DNA from: Apostichopus californicus | Taxonomy: Eukaryota > Echinodermata > Holothuroidea > Aspidochirotida > Stichopodidae | Direction of reading: 5' to 3' | Assembly: GCA_020650975.1 (NCBI GenBank) | Contig: JAIPMN010004066.1 | Coordinates: forward strand, 1 to 22,664 | Length of the DNA stretch: 22,664 nucleotides | Part shown: positions 1-8,076 of the stretch, piece after piece | Position numbering within the stretch: the stretch's first letter is position 1 | Layout: each line of letters starts with the position of its first letter | Notes under the pieces: model-generated | The model's database searches: none | What the model was told of the DNA's origin: nothing | The model's input: only the letters and a program-made list of their open reading frames with translations | Position numbers and translations under genes: made by a program

Positions 1-166
1 GGGTTTCCTCGTCTTGAGGTGTTGGTGGCGTTACACCTTTTCCCAACTTGGCCATTTTAATAACGTCCAAGTCCAAAGGCACTGCGTGTTGACGGCGCAG
101 TCTCTTCAAGCCTTGACGCACAGAGTCATCGGTACGCAGTGTCGAAGTTGCGATTGGAGAAGCCAT
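1..166 (-). CDS. Unidentified ORF start, 5' part only, runs off the left edge
   Basis: On the minus strand an ATG at 166-164 opens a frame that stays open for 55 codons to the window edge. The peptide begins MASPIATSTLRTDDSVRQG and continues with a basic stretch (KRLRRQ) and a polar end (TPPTPQDEE). It has no cysteines, no signal peptide and no membrane segment, so it does not belong to the inhibitor cluster. I do not recognise the family. A TATA box lies about 530 bases upstream on the same strand, with a tandem array between it and the ATG, so the array would be a 5' leader if that promoter is used. The open frame and balanced composition suggest coding sequence, but a transposon ORF or chance cannot be excluded. 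Confidence 0.4.
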   Translation of the reverse strand, partial: MASPIATSTLRTDDSVRQGLKRLRRQHAVPLDLDVIKMAKLGKGVTPPTPQDEET

Positions 167-194
167 GATATAAATATCGTCCAAAGCAAAGAAT

Positions 195-650
195 CCGTAA
201 AAATGACTAAGTCCAAACTTTGAGATAGTTGAAACAGCAAAAATGTTCTAAGTCCAAACTTTTGAGAAGTTTGAAGCAGCAAAAATATTCTAAGTCCGAA
301 CTTTCAGATAGTTAGGCAGCGAAAATATTCTAAGTCCAAACTTTTGAGAGGTTTGAAGCAGCAAAAATATTCTAAGTCCGAACTTTTCAGATAGTTAGGC
401 AGCGAAAATATTCTAAGTCCAAACTTTTGAGAGGTTTGAAGCAGCAAAAATATTCTAAGTCCAAACTTTTAAGATAGTTGAGCAGTAAAAATGTTCTAAG
501 TCCAAACTTTCCAGATAGTTAGGCAGCGAAAATATTCTAAGTCCAAACTTTTGAGAGGTTTGAAGCAAAAATATTCTAAGTCCGAACTTTTCAGATAGTT
601 GAAGCTGGAAAAATAACTAAGTCCAAAGACTTTTGAGAGGTTGAGGAACA
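195..650. repeat. Tandem array, about eleven 41-bp units
   Basis: The heptamer TAAGTCC recurs at 208, 249, 291, 331, 373, 413, 455, 497, 538, 577 and 618, a spacing of 39-42 bases. Two unit types mostly alternate: one contains CAGATAGTTAGGCAGCG, the other GAGAGGTTTGAAGCAGC. So the higher-order unit is about 82 bases. The array sits between a minus-strand TATA box and a minus-strand ATG. A similar string (AAGTCCAAAGG) occurs inside the minus-strand ORF near 69, so the array may have grown from sequence next to the ORF. It is not open in one frame and is not itself called as coding. Confidence 0.9.
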
Positions 651-664
651 ACGTTGAGGAACGA

Positions 665-706
665 TGTGAACAGTGAGATGCTTCGATGCAGAGTGATCTT
701 ATATAG
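665..706 (-). promoter_or_regulatory. Possible TATA promoter for the minus-strand ORF
   Basis: The minus strand reads CTATATAAG at 706-698, a very good TATA box. A start of transcription would be expected about 25-30 bases further on, near 675-670, where the minus strand reads TCTCACTGTTC, only a partial match to an animal initiator. The first ATG downstream with a long open frame is at 166, after the 41-bp array. The placement is consistent with a real promoter, but a TATA-like string in AT-rich DNA is weak evidence alone. Confidence 0.35.
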
Positions 707-719
707 GGTTTTACAACAC

Positions 720-1778
720 ACCAATATATCTTTTTTTAATCTTAGAACAATGAAACGCCTGTAAGCCTTTTCCATCAAAAACATAAGGTTAATCATGTGG
801 GTACCCTTATCCGCCCTTAATCATTCCTTTCAGAATTAAGCTACGTCCGTTTGTCTCCATATGGAACAAATAAACCTGTATAGTGAAAATACCCTCATCC
901 CATCTTCAAAGTTATTACTAGTCATTAACAATAAGCCATCGCAATCATTTCTAAAGATTTCTTTACTTTCGCTCCGTCATCATTATTTTCATCTTACATT
1001 AGAGCACTCTACTTAAGCTCCTCATTAAGATGCCTTTTCAACCATTGACACAACCCCCCGCTGTTGATGCCAATCATGTCAGAACTTGTTGCCAACGTGT
1101 CATGTTTCTATCTCAAAACTTTGGAAAAGGAGGGCGCACACAAAGACCAAAGACCAAAAAACAAGACCAAAAACTGTCTTCCATTATTTGACCTCCTTCA
1201 TTAATATTCATCGACTCTTTCCCCTAGAAAAAACTGTCAAAACAAAAGAACTGTCCTATAGTTCTTGGCCTCGTAAAAACAAACTTAGAAACTTAGTGTG
1301 GTGAAAAGTTAAGGCTACGGCATGTCATGTTTGGGGTTCATGATTCTTTGAACGCCTCACCACTTTTAAAAACATAAATCAAATACACAAATAAATAAAA
1401 TTAGAAAAAAAATAATAATAAAAAATAAAATGAATAAATAAAAAAATAATCCAACATTGTCAAATTCCAAAACCTTAACCAAAAAACAATCCCAAAACCT
1501 AAGAAATTTAAAAAACTACCAAAAATTACAAATATAAATTAACATACATAAAAATTATATCACATACTCATATCAAACTTCATATCAAAATTAATTTAAA
1601 AAAATTCATAAAAAAAATTCATAAAAAAAAATTCATAAAAAAATTAATAAATATATTAATAACAATATTAATATTAATATAATCCCTTAACAATAGATTG
1701 TCCTACACTATCGTCATTACTACTCGCGTTCTCTATAACTATATATCATATTAATTCCTTGCCTCTAGTTTTGTGCTC
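720..1778. other. AT-rich non-coding stretch
   Basis: No gene is seen. From about 1370 to 1690 the sequence is almost pure A and T, with runs of A, AATAA and ATTCATAAAAAAA units, and low complexity. No signal-peptide exon (ATG, hydrophobic stretch, phase 1 donor) was found here for the Kunitz exon at 1945. Confidence 0.7.
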
Positions 1779-2412
1779 CTTTACAGTTCCCACTAGTGAT
1801 AATCATTAGTAACGCGGCGCTTCGTGTTCTTATATAACCACACGAACAACGGAAAACTGACGGAATTTACTCACAAATTTTAAAATATCAATGGAAGTTT
1901 TAGTTCCAACTGGGTTAATTCATCTTTTTTTTGCTCTTTTACAGTTCCCACTTGTGAGCTTACTATTTTGCCTGGGCCGTGCAAAGGTTCGATTCAGAGA
2001 TGGGGTTTCAATCCTGAATCGGGCGTATGTGAGGAATTTACTTACGGTGGTTGCCTAGGAAACGCAAACAACTTTGAAACAGAGAGGGATTGCACCGATG
2101 AGTGTGGTAAGTATTTGTGATGACGTAATCAGTGATGTGCTTCTAAAAGAGATGTCTTGCATTAATTGGCAATGACAGATTATTTTGGATACTCCTTACG
2201 CCCCCCCCCCCCCTCTCACCTTCCCAGTCGGTGTGAACTTTGCAACAACAACCATAAATAATAAGAAATGTATATACAGTTAAACCTTTTTTTTTATATT
2301 AAATGGATCGTAGTAATAATCACTGGTAAAGTGGCTTATATAATTACAAGAACAACGGAAAACTAACGGCTATTACTCACAAATTTTAAAAGAGCAATGG
2401 AAAGTTTGGTTT
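1779..2412 (+). repeat. Short direct repeats flanking the first Kunitz exon
   Basis: Two separate repeats. First, GCTCCTTTACAGTTCCCAC near 1780 is nearly the same as GCTCTTTTACAGTTCCCAC near 1933, so the Kunitz splice acceptor and the first bases of the exon exist twice, about 152 bases apart. The upstream copy runs into a stop within a few codons. Second, about 100 bases at 1797-1900 (with ACAACGGAAAACT and TACTCACAAATTTTAAAA) recur at 2316-2412, on the other side of the exon. The exon therefore lies between direct repeats. Confidence 0.7.
1945..2106 (+). CDS. Kunitz (BPTI) domain exon, P1 lysine
   Basis: Exon of 162 bases between a clean acceptor (TTGCTCTTTTACAG) and donor (G|GTAAGT), phase 1 on both sides, as is usual for Kunitz exons. 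The translation holds all six Kunitz cysteines with the BPTI spacing C-x8-C-x15-C-x7-C-x12-C-x3-C. The conserved core residues are present: GPC before the reactive site, RWGF, FTYGGC, and GNANNF. The reactive-site P1 residue after the second cysteine is Lys (GPCKGS), which in this family predicts inhibition of trypsin-like serine proteases. The protein should be secreted, but no signal-peptide exon was found upstream in this window. The next downstream exon of matching phase is the VWC-like exon at 2667, then the tail exon at 3092. It could instead be an exon of a larger multi-domain protein. Confidence 0.9.
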
Positions 2413-2466
2413 GAACTCGCTCTCATATTACAAGTTCTACGCTCTACTAACTGAGCTATCAAGTCC
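2405..2466 (-). pseudogene. tRNA-like relic, threonine type (SINE head or decayed tRNA)
   Basis: The minus strand reads TGATAGCTCAGTTAGTAGAGC, the D-arm and internal A box of a tRNA. It is followed by ACTTGTAA, the anticodon loop of a tRNA-Thr (UGU), and by GAGTTCAAACC, a B-box-like string. The anticodon stem and acceptor stem do not pair, so it is not a working tRNA. A second copy lies at 4690-4735, at the start of the second duplicated unit. Confidence 0.6.
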
Positions 2467-2666
2467 TTAGTTGTTCGGTGACAATGCAACATTGCTGTTT
2501 CTTTGAAATGCGTTTCGCTAGCCTTTTCAACTGTAAACTTTGTTTGTAATATATGTATTTTTAAGTTACATTTCGTTTGTAATGTTTGCGCCCCTGATGT
2601 AAATTAGGTATTTGCTATTATCTGAGCACTTAAAAGTAAATTCTCTGACCTTGATCCTCCGTCCAG

Positions 2667-2768
2667 GGATTGACTGCAGTCTAGTGCGTTGTGCCTTGCC
2701 TGATTGTGCCGTCGGTTACGAAACCTATACCCCGGATGGTGCATGCTGCCCTGACTGTAGGCCAATCG
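2667..2768 (+). CDS. VWC-like six-cysteine exon, copy 1
   Basis: Exon of 102 bases, acceptor CCGTCCAG, donor G|GTATGT, phase 1-1. The 34-codon product has six cysteines in the pattern C-x4-C-x4-C-x12-CC-x2-C (DCSLVRC, ALPDC, GACCPDC). This matches the second half of a von Willebrand factor C domain, which in chordin-like proteins ends in CCPxC. As a stand-alone half domain its function is not known to me; VWC modules usually bind other proteins outside the cell. It lies 560 bases after the P1-Lys Kunitz exon and 323 bases before a tail exon. It shares phase with both, so a Kunitz-VWC-tail transcript is the simplest model. Confidence 0.8.
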
Positions 2769-3091
2769 GTATGTCCATCTGTTGCAAACTGATGCAAGAT
2801 TGTTTCAAACCAAATAGTCATATGTAAAAACTGATCGTTCATCTTTAAATATGAAAAGAGCGTTGTTATGACATACCACGCAGAGTACTACTAAACACTG
2901 CATTTGGTCTTAGAAACAGTGTAAATTAATGAAACACATACTGGTATACATTTTTATAATTTTAATATCCAATGAACGAAGTTTAAAAACAGTAATGATC
3001 TAGCAGTCGCGTACCTTTATTTTGCAATATCAAATTAAGATTTGGAAATATATTGACACTTCAACTGGGGATTCTATGTATCACTTTGCAG

Positions 3092-3135
3092 ACTGTTCAG
3101 CCGATTCTCATAGCTTTGTCAGTCAAAACTGGTAA
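3092..3135 (+). CDS. C-terminal tail exon with stop, copy 1
   Basis: After a good acceptor (TATCACTTTGCAG), the phase 1 frame set by the VWC-like exon gives D-CSADSHSFVSQNW and then TAA at 3133-3135. The same acceptor, frame and stop are kept in two other copies (5365, 20088), with only conservative changes near the end (V/I, N/Q). The tail adds one more cysteine, making seven after the Kunitz or signal part, so one is unpaired or forms a dimer. A GTAAAG string overlaps the stop codon and could act as a donor, which would remove the stop. That is an alternative reading. Confidence 0.65.
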
Positions 3136-3578
3136 AGGTGAGGAACCGTTGATCATTTTAGTTCAATTTGTGTGATGATATCTTATCATGTCTTACACTT
3201 ATGATCAGTTCCCACTAAGACGGAAGTAGCCTACAAACAGTTATAACCTAATCACACAAACCTATAACGATTGATTGGACTAACGAGACATCTCTCAACA
3301 GTTCCACTCATATTTTCGCACGCATTCTAAGAGAATGTGGATATCACTTTTCTACGGAAGCTTATAGAGATAGGCACCCTTGACATCTATAATTTGAAAG
3401 TTACCATCTTAACGATATATTATTGTACACGTGCAAAAATTGCTTAAAATCTGCATTGACATGCGAACAGACATATGGTTTATCATATGTTACCGTGCCA
3501 CTACCATCGGTCGGTCTGTTTTGTCTGATTCACGGTTCCTCGCCTTTACCAGTTTTAACTGATAAAGCTATGAGAATC
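3103..3578. repeat. Inverted repeat: tail exon and its reverse copy, copy 1
   Basis: Bases 3103-3155, covering most of the tail exon plus 20 bases after the stop, are matched by the reverse complement of 3526-3578 with five mismatches in 53. The spacer is 370 bases. A transcript through this region could fold into a 53-bp hairpin that hides the end of the coding sequence. The reverse arm is not coding in the sense frame: a C-to-T change makes a TAA in it. Confidence 0.85.
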
Positions 3579-3769
3579 AAGTAGACTGTTAAAGATCTTA
3601 GCTCGTCATAATTTGGGCCTACAGGCAAAAGAGAATCAAAGCACACCGTTGCCACACGCTGCTAGGTTTAGTCGCTACGAGTGCATCGCATAGTACCCGA
3701 TGACATTCTCTTTTACATTCTTCCTGTCCATACTATCTTAAAGTGTGTCTTGGTTGTAGTGTAATGTTA

Positions 3770-4190
3770 GCATGTGTGGCCGCTCCTTTCCGTTCGTTGC
3801 CTCTCAAAATTGATCATCTTGAGAAGTTATCACTTTTCAAAGGATACACATGAAGTTCTGGTTTCGAATAAAATCCATATCCACAAGCCTTCTCGCATCC
3901 TTCGGTCATCCTCTGAAACTTCTGCTCTCACAACTCGTAGATCAAAACAAGCGAGTCGGGGAGCAAGCTTTTAGCCATGTCGCACCGTTGTTGTGGAACA
4001 AGTTACCATCAGAAATACGAAGCCTTACCTCTATCAGCACTTTCAAATCAGCGTTAAAGACGTTTTATTTCATACAAACCTATGGTTAGGTGTATTCAAT
4101 TGTATGTTTGTATTTTGTATATGTTTTGCTGGCGCATTGAACCCCGGGATTGTGCGCTATATAAGCACCGGTGTAGTAATAATAATAAAA
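3770..4190 (+). mobile_element. 3' end of a CR1/L2-like non-LTR retrotransposon, frameshifted
   Basis: The frame from 3850 gives GEQAFSHVAPLLWNKLPSEI and FKSALKTFYF, the typical C-terminal signature of CR1/L2-clade reverse transcriptases (xRAFSxxAPxLWNxLPxxIR, FKxxLK). The preceding signature LRSSSETSALTTRRSK lies in a different frame, so the ORF is broken. After its stop come about 100 bases of 3' UTR containing GCGCTATATAAGC, and then a TAATAATAATAAAA end, as is usual for this clade. Copy 2 of the surrounding duplication lacks about 320 bases here: either the fragment was inserted in copy 1 or deleted from copy 2. Confidence 0.8.
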
Positions 4191-4196
4191 TCAATA

Positions 4197-4690
4197 TATC
4201 TGAAACCAGTGATGTGACGACAGGTGTGTGAAACTATGCTAGCGCAGTTAAACACGGTTCATCAACCGATAGGATTATCACTTAAACGCCAAACTGAACC
4301 TGCTTATAGACGATTCATTGGTCTGTGACCTTACCCATGCAACCTTTGGCAAAACCGAAGTAAAATGCATAAGCGGTGCTACCCTTCCACCAAATGATGT
4401 TTCCAGGTTGAAACCCAATGGAAACGATACTCGTTACCTTTGAGGAGGTTGTTACCCCAGTACAACTATCAAACACCAGCCCCAGTATCGTTATCTTCGG
4501 ACCCTGCCCCAGACTAGACCAGCATAGCCGAACATTGGACCACCTGGAGGCCAGCCTTACAGATAACCTGACAACTAGATTGGAGTGGGGTATATGCAAA
4601 CATCAGCCTCTGTGAAATATGCCGATGGTAAAGCAGACAGAAGCCTGTTCAAGGATAATGTGTACCTCAACCACGAAGGTACCGAACGAC
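4197..4690 (+). pseudogene. SGNH-esterase-like transposon ORF fragment, copy 1
   Basis: Broken frames carry three blocks seen in the SGNH (GDSL) esterase-like domain of some retrotransposon-encoded proteins. Near 4355 is a KC-SGAT block. At 4463-4600 there is SIVIFGPCPRLDQHSRTLD. At 4640-4690 there is LFKDNVYLNHEGTE, matching the C-terminal D-x-x-H block of SGNH proteins but with Tyr in place of His. Frames change between blocks and the first part has indels, so this is dead. A better copy is at 7110-7640. Confidence 0.5.
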
Positions 4691-4735
4691 TCATCGACCG
4701 ATTACAAATTCTGCGCTATACCAACTGAGCTATCA
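4690..4735 (-). pseudogene. tRNA-like relic, second copy
   Basis: The minus strand reads GATAGCTCAGTTGGTATAGCG (A box region) followed by AATTTGTAATC, like the relic at 2405-2466. It marks the start of copy 2 of the tandem duplication. Stems do not pair well and it is not a functional tRNA. Confidence 0.5.
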
Positions 4736-4939
4736 GCACTAAGTTGTTCAGTGACAATGCTACATTGCTATTTCTTTGAAATGCGTTTCGCTAGCCTTTT
4801 TCATCTGTACATTTTTTTTCCTCATATATATTTTTTAATTACATTTCGTTTGTAATGTTTGCGCCCCTGATGTAAATTAGGTATTTGCTATTGTCTGAGC
4901 ACTTAAAAGTAAAGTCTCTGACCTTGATCCTCCGTCCAG

Positions 4940-5041
4940 GGATTGACTGCAGTCTAGTGCGTTGTGCCTTTCCTGATTGTCCCATCGGTTACGAAACCTA
5001 TACCCCGGATGGTGCATGCTGCCCTGACTGTAGGCCAATCG
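4940..5041 (+). CDS. VWC-like six-cysteine exon, copy 2
   Basis: Exon of 102 bases, acceptor CCGTCCAG, donor G|GTAAGT (better than that of copy 1), phase 1-1. It has the same six-cysteine pattern as the exon at 2667 and differs from it at three bases, each changing an amino acid (Leu to Phe, Ala to Pro, Val to Ile). No signal-peptide or inhibitor exon lies between the copy 1 tail exon and this exon. It would therefore have to be an alternative or additional 3' end for the Kunitz gene upstream, or an orphan left by duplication. Confidence 0.78.
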
Positions 5042-5364
5042 GTAAGTCAATATGTTGCAAACTGATGCAAGATTGTTTTAAACCAAATAGTCATATGTAA
5101 AAACTGATCGTTCATCTTTAAAAATGACTAGAGCTTTTTCATGACATTCAAAACAGAGTACTACTAAACACTGCATTTGGTCTTAGAAACAGTGTAAATT
5201 AATGAAACACATACTGGTATACATTTTTATAATTTCCATTTCCTATGAACGCAGTTTAACAACAATAATGATCTAGCAGTCGCGTACCTTTATTTTGCAA
5301 TATCAAATTAAGATTTGGAAATATATTGACACTTCAGCTGGGGATTCTATGTATCACTTTGCAG

Positions 5365-5408
5365 ACTGTTCAGCCGATTCTCATAGCTTTATCAGTCAAA
5401 ACTGGTAA
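5365..5408 (+). CDS. C-terminal tail exon with stop, copy 2
   Basis: Acceptor TATCACTTTGCAG, phase 1, then D-CSADSHSFISQNW and TAA at 5406-5408. It follows the copy 2 VWC-like exon by 323 bases, the same intron length as in copy 1. A possible polyadenylation signal AATAAA is at 6159-6164, inside the block unique to this copy. Whether this 3' end is used depends on splicing from the Kunitz exon at 1945. Confidence 0.6.
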
Positions 5409-5850
5409 AGGTGAGGAACCGTTGATCAGTTTAGTTCAATTTGTGTGATGATATCTTATCATGTCTTACACTTACGATCAGTTCCCACTTAGACGGAAGT
5501 AGCCTACAAACAGTTACAACCTAAGCACACAAAGCTATGCATAACGATTGAATGGACTAACGAGACTACTCTCAACAGTTCCACCCATATTTTCGCGCAC
5601 ATTCTAAGAGAATGTGGATATCGCTTTTCTACGGAAGCGTGTTTAGAGGTAGGCACCTTTGGTTTCTACAATTTAAAAGTTACCATCTAGATGAGATAAA
5701 ATCGTACATGTACATAAAATGCTTAAAATCTGTATCGTCATGCGAACAGACATATGGTTTATCAAATACCGTGCTACTACCATCGGTCGGTCGGTTTTGA
5801 CTGATTCACGGTTCCTCGCCTTTACCAGTTTTAACTGATAAAGTTATGAG
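5376..5850. repeat. Inverted repeat: tail exon and its reverse copy, copy 2
   Basis: Bases 5376-5428 pair with the reverse complement of about 5802-5850, with a spacer of about 373 bases. It is equivalent to the inverted repeat at 3103-3578, so the structure existed before the tandem duplication. The distal end of the reverse arm is more eroded here (ATGAGACCC in place of ATGAGAATC). Confidence 0.8.
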
Positions 5851-5869
5851 ACCCAAGAAAGCTGTTAAA

Positions 5870-6895
5870 GATGTAAGTGTAAGGGATGTTCAACCCTTTG
5901 GGTTTGACTGGAGGTATAATTACTAGTGTCCGTGTCAGTGCGAAGATAGATAAACACTTCAAAAATGACGCAAAGAAACAGCGTGTAGCTGGCTGAATAT
6001 ATACACTATAGAGAGAATTGTATTCAAACAATAGATTTAACAGTAAGACTCATATATAACTGAAGAGTCCAATATGTGAAATATTAATATGAATATCGGT
6101 TATTCTAACATGGATAGGGGGGGGGGGATTGGTTATGTGGGGTCCAGTTTTAATGAAAAATAAAGGAATGACTTGACTTACAGTTTTGTTGCTCACCGTT
6201 GGCCACTTTCCATGAACACACACACATACACATACAAACAAATCCTTATATAATATAAAAGCACAGAATATAAAATCAATACAAGTCCGTTGGGTCGACC
6301 AAAATGATATTGGTTGTTCTGCAGGCTGTCAAGATCCAGTAGAATCCAGGCAAGATAGAGTTTTCCCTAAGGTTTATCCAAAGAAATGTGAAATAAAGTT
6401 TCAAAGGGACAACAATGACGGGCTATATATGAAGGCGAAGTAAAGTGAGGGTCCTCAATGAGAATGGTAATAAATCCTTCCATGTGATGACAACGGAGAG
6501 TGAATATATTAAAATAAGTGTTGAAGACTTCCTGTAATAGCCGAGAGCTAGGCTTCTGTGGAGACTCCAATTGGTGATTAGTATCAGGTACCGTCCAAGA
6601 TTAACAATTAATTTATATTTAACAGATATAAGGCTTTTTTACTTTAATTGGAATTCCGCAGGATATCACTAAATCTACGTCCTCATAGCTTGGGGAGTTA
6701 AGGTGCTATACAGCCACATGGCATTCCCAGCATTTTCTTTGTCCAACTAAAGGGAAGGGCCAAATTGGAGTAAGGATACAGTACCGAATCAGGAAAGTTA
6801 CTTTCTCTAACCAATCCTTTAGAGATCTCCTGATTGGAGTTGCTACCAGAAAATTCTGACCACAGCAATGACGATGCCACTTTCCTAAGAACAAG
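5870..6895. other. Block unique to duplication copy 2, no gene recognised
   Basis: About 1 kb that has no match in copy 1, so it is an insertion into copy 2 or a deletion from copy 1. It holds a G11 tract (6117-6127), a CA-rich stretch (6218-6240) and an AATAAA on the plus strand at 6159. Open frames of 60-75 codons on the minus strand show no domain or splice pattern I recognise, and I saw no clear terminal repeats. Confidence 0.6.
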
Positions 6896-7109
6896 CCACA
6901 CGCTGCTAGATTTAGTCGTTGCGAATTCATCACATTACATTCTTCCTGTCCACGTTATCTTGATGTTTGTTCTGATGGTAGTGTAATCGTAGCATGTAAG
7001 GTCGCTCCTTTTTGTTCGTTGCCTCTCAAAATTGACCATCTTGAGAAGTTATCACTTTTTAAAGGATACCCATGAAGTTCCTGTTTTAGAAAAAAAACAT
7101 AAATACATC

Positions 7110-7812
7110 CGAAACCAGTGATGTGACGACAGGTTTGTGAAACTATGCTAGCGCAGTTAAACACGGTTCATCAACCGATAGGATTATCATTTATTCACCA
7201 AACTGAACCTGCTTATTGACGGTTCATTGGTCCGTGACCTTACTCATACAACCTTTGACAATACCGAAGTTAAATGCGTAAGCGGTGCTACACTTTCCAC
7301 TATCAGGCATGCCATAAAGTGCCATAATGCTGTTACAAATGATGATTCCAGGTTGAACCCCAAATGGAAACGATACTCGTTACCTTTGAGGAGGTTGTTA
7401 CTCCGACCAGTAAAACTCTCAAACACCAGCCCCAGTATCGTTATCTTCGGACCCTGCCCCAGACTAGACCACCATAGCCGAACATTGGACCACCTGGGTG
7501 CCAGCCTTGAGGCATTAGATTGAGTGGGGGTATATACAAAAGTCAGCTTCTATGAAATACGCCGATGGTGAAGCAGACAGGAGCCTGTTCAAGGATAATG
7601 TGTACCTCAACCACGAAGGTACCGAAGGTATATCTGTAGAGAAAACAGCCATAACTCAGAGAGATGTCGCTTTAACCGACCAATTCAGTGCCAATTCTGT
7701 GGAGGTCATAGAATTAAAGAAAGGGTTTGCTTTAATAACAAACAAATGTATTAGATTCTTGGCCAAGATGAGGGTGCCCCTAAATATGAACCACGCACCG
7801 GATTACCCCTGA
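7110..7812 (+). pseudogene. SGNH-esterase-like transposon ORF fragment, copy 2
   Basis: Longer version of the 4197-4690 fragment. The frame at about 7205-7523 gives LLIDGSLVRDL, then VKCVSGATLSTI and SIVIFGPCPRLDHHSRTLD. The first resembles the nucleophile block (usually GDS) with Asp and Gly swapped, so the catalytic motif is not intact. The frame from 7552 gives LFKDNVYLNHEGTE, the final block with Tyr for His. Further on, near 7690-7735, another frame reads CQFCGGH and then a Cys, like a retroelement zinc knuckle. These domains are typical of non-LTR retrotransposon first ORFs. Loss of the motif residues and frame breaks mean it is dead. Confidence 0.5.
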
Positions 7813-8076
7813 CGACACCTACAATGAATCACACAAAGTATTCTATAGTAAACACTACTATATACATTACACACATTGATGAGTTTTTAACAATTGTATT
7901 ACCACCCAGAAAACAATATGTCATCGAATAGGTTTTATGAACATTCATCACACTTTGCTGAAGGTGGATCAACTACAGGCTATTATATATGATAGTACTC
8001 GATCTTAAGCTATCTGCTGGTGAAATAACAAACAGCGTCACCTATATACTTAATATTAGCATCTATTTAAATTAAT

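Larger units (their letters stand above)
2430..4700 (+). repeat. Tandem segmental duplication, copy 1
   Basis: This block matches 4700-7640 closely and in the same order: tRNA-like relic, VWC-like exon, tail exon, inverted copy of the tail, a stretch starting CACACGCTGCTAG, and an SGNH-like transposon fragment. Copy 1 differs by carrying a reverse-transcriptase tail (about 3860-4190). Copy 2 instead carries about 1 kb of unrelated sequence at 5870-6895. Boundaries are approximate, to within some tens of bases. Confidence 0.85.
4700..7640 (+). repeat. Tandem segmental duplication, copy 2
   Basis: Second copy of 2430-4700. The order of parts is kept. The introns between the VWC-like and tail exons (2769-3091 and 5042-5364) are the same length and closely similar in sequence, so the duplication looks recent. 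The insert-like block at 5870-6895 has no counterpart in copy 1. Confidence 0.85.

Noticed and set aside
14-223. Plus-strand open frame of 69 codons
   Set aside because: It lies opposite the minus-strand ORF, runs into the tandem array, and has no domain or splice signals.
195-650. CRISPR-like array
   Set aside because: Units are directly joined with no unique spacers, the unit types alternate, and the surrounding DNA is animal-like.
1086-1304. Plus-strand open frame of 72 codons
   Set aside because: Low-complexity Lys/Thr-rich composition in AT-rich DNA, no domain and no splice context.
3993-4217. Open frame in the retrotransposon 3' end
   Set aside because: It is a shadow frame of the reverse-transcriptase tail and its 3' UTR.
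4315-4599. Minus-strand open frame of 94 codons
   Set aside because: It is opposite the SGNH-like fragment, whose plus-strand blocks explain the sequence better.
6367-6933. Minus-strand open frames of 67-75 codons in the block unique to copy 2
   Set aside because: No recognisable motif, overlapping frames, no splice or promoter support.
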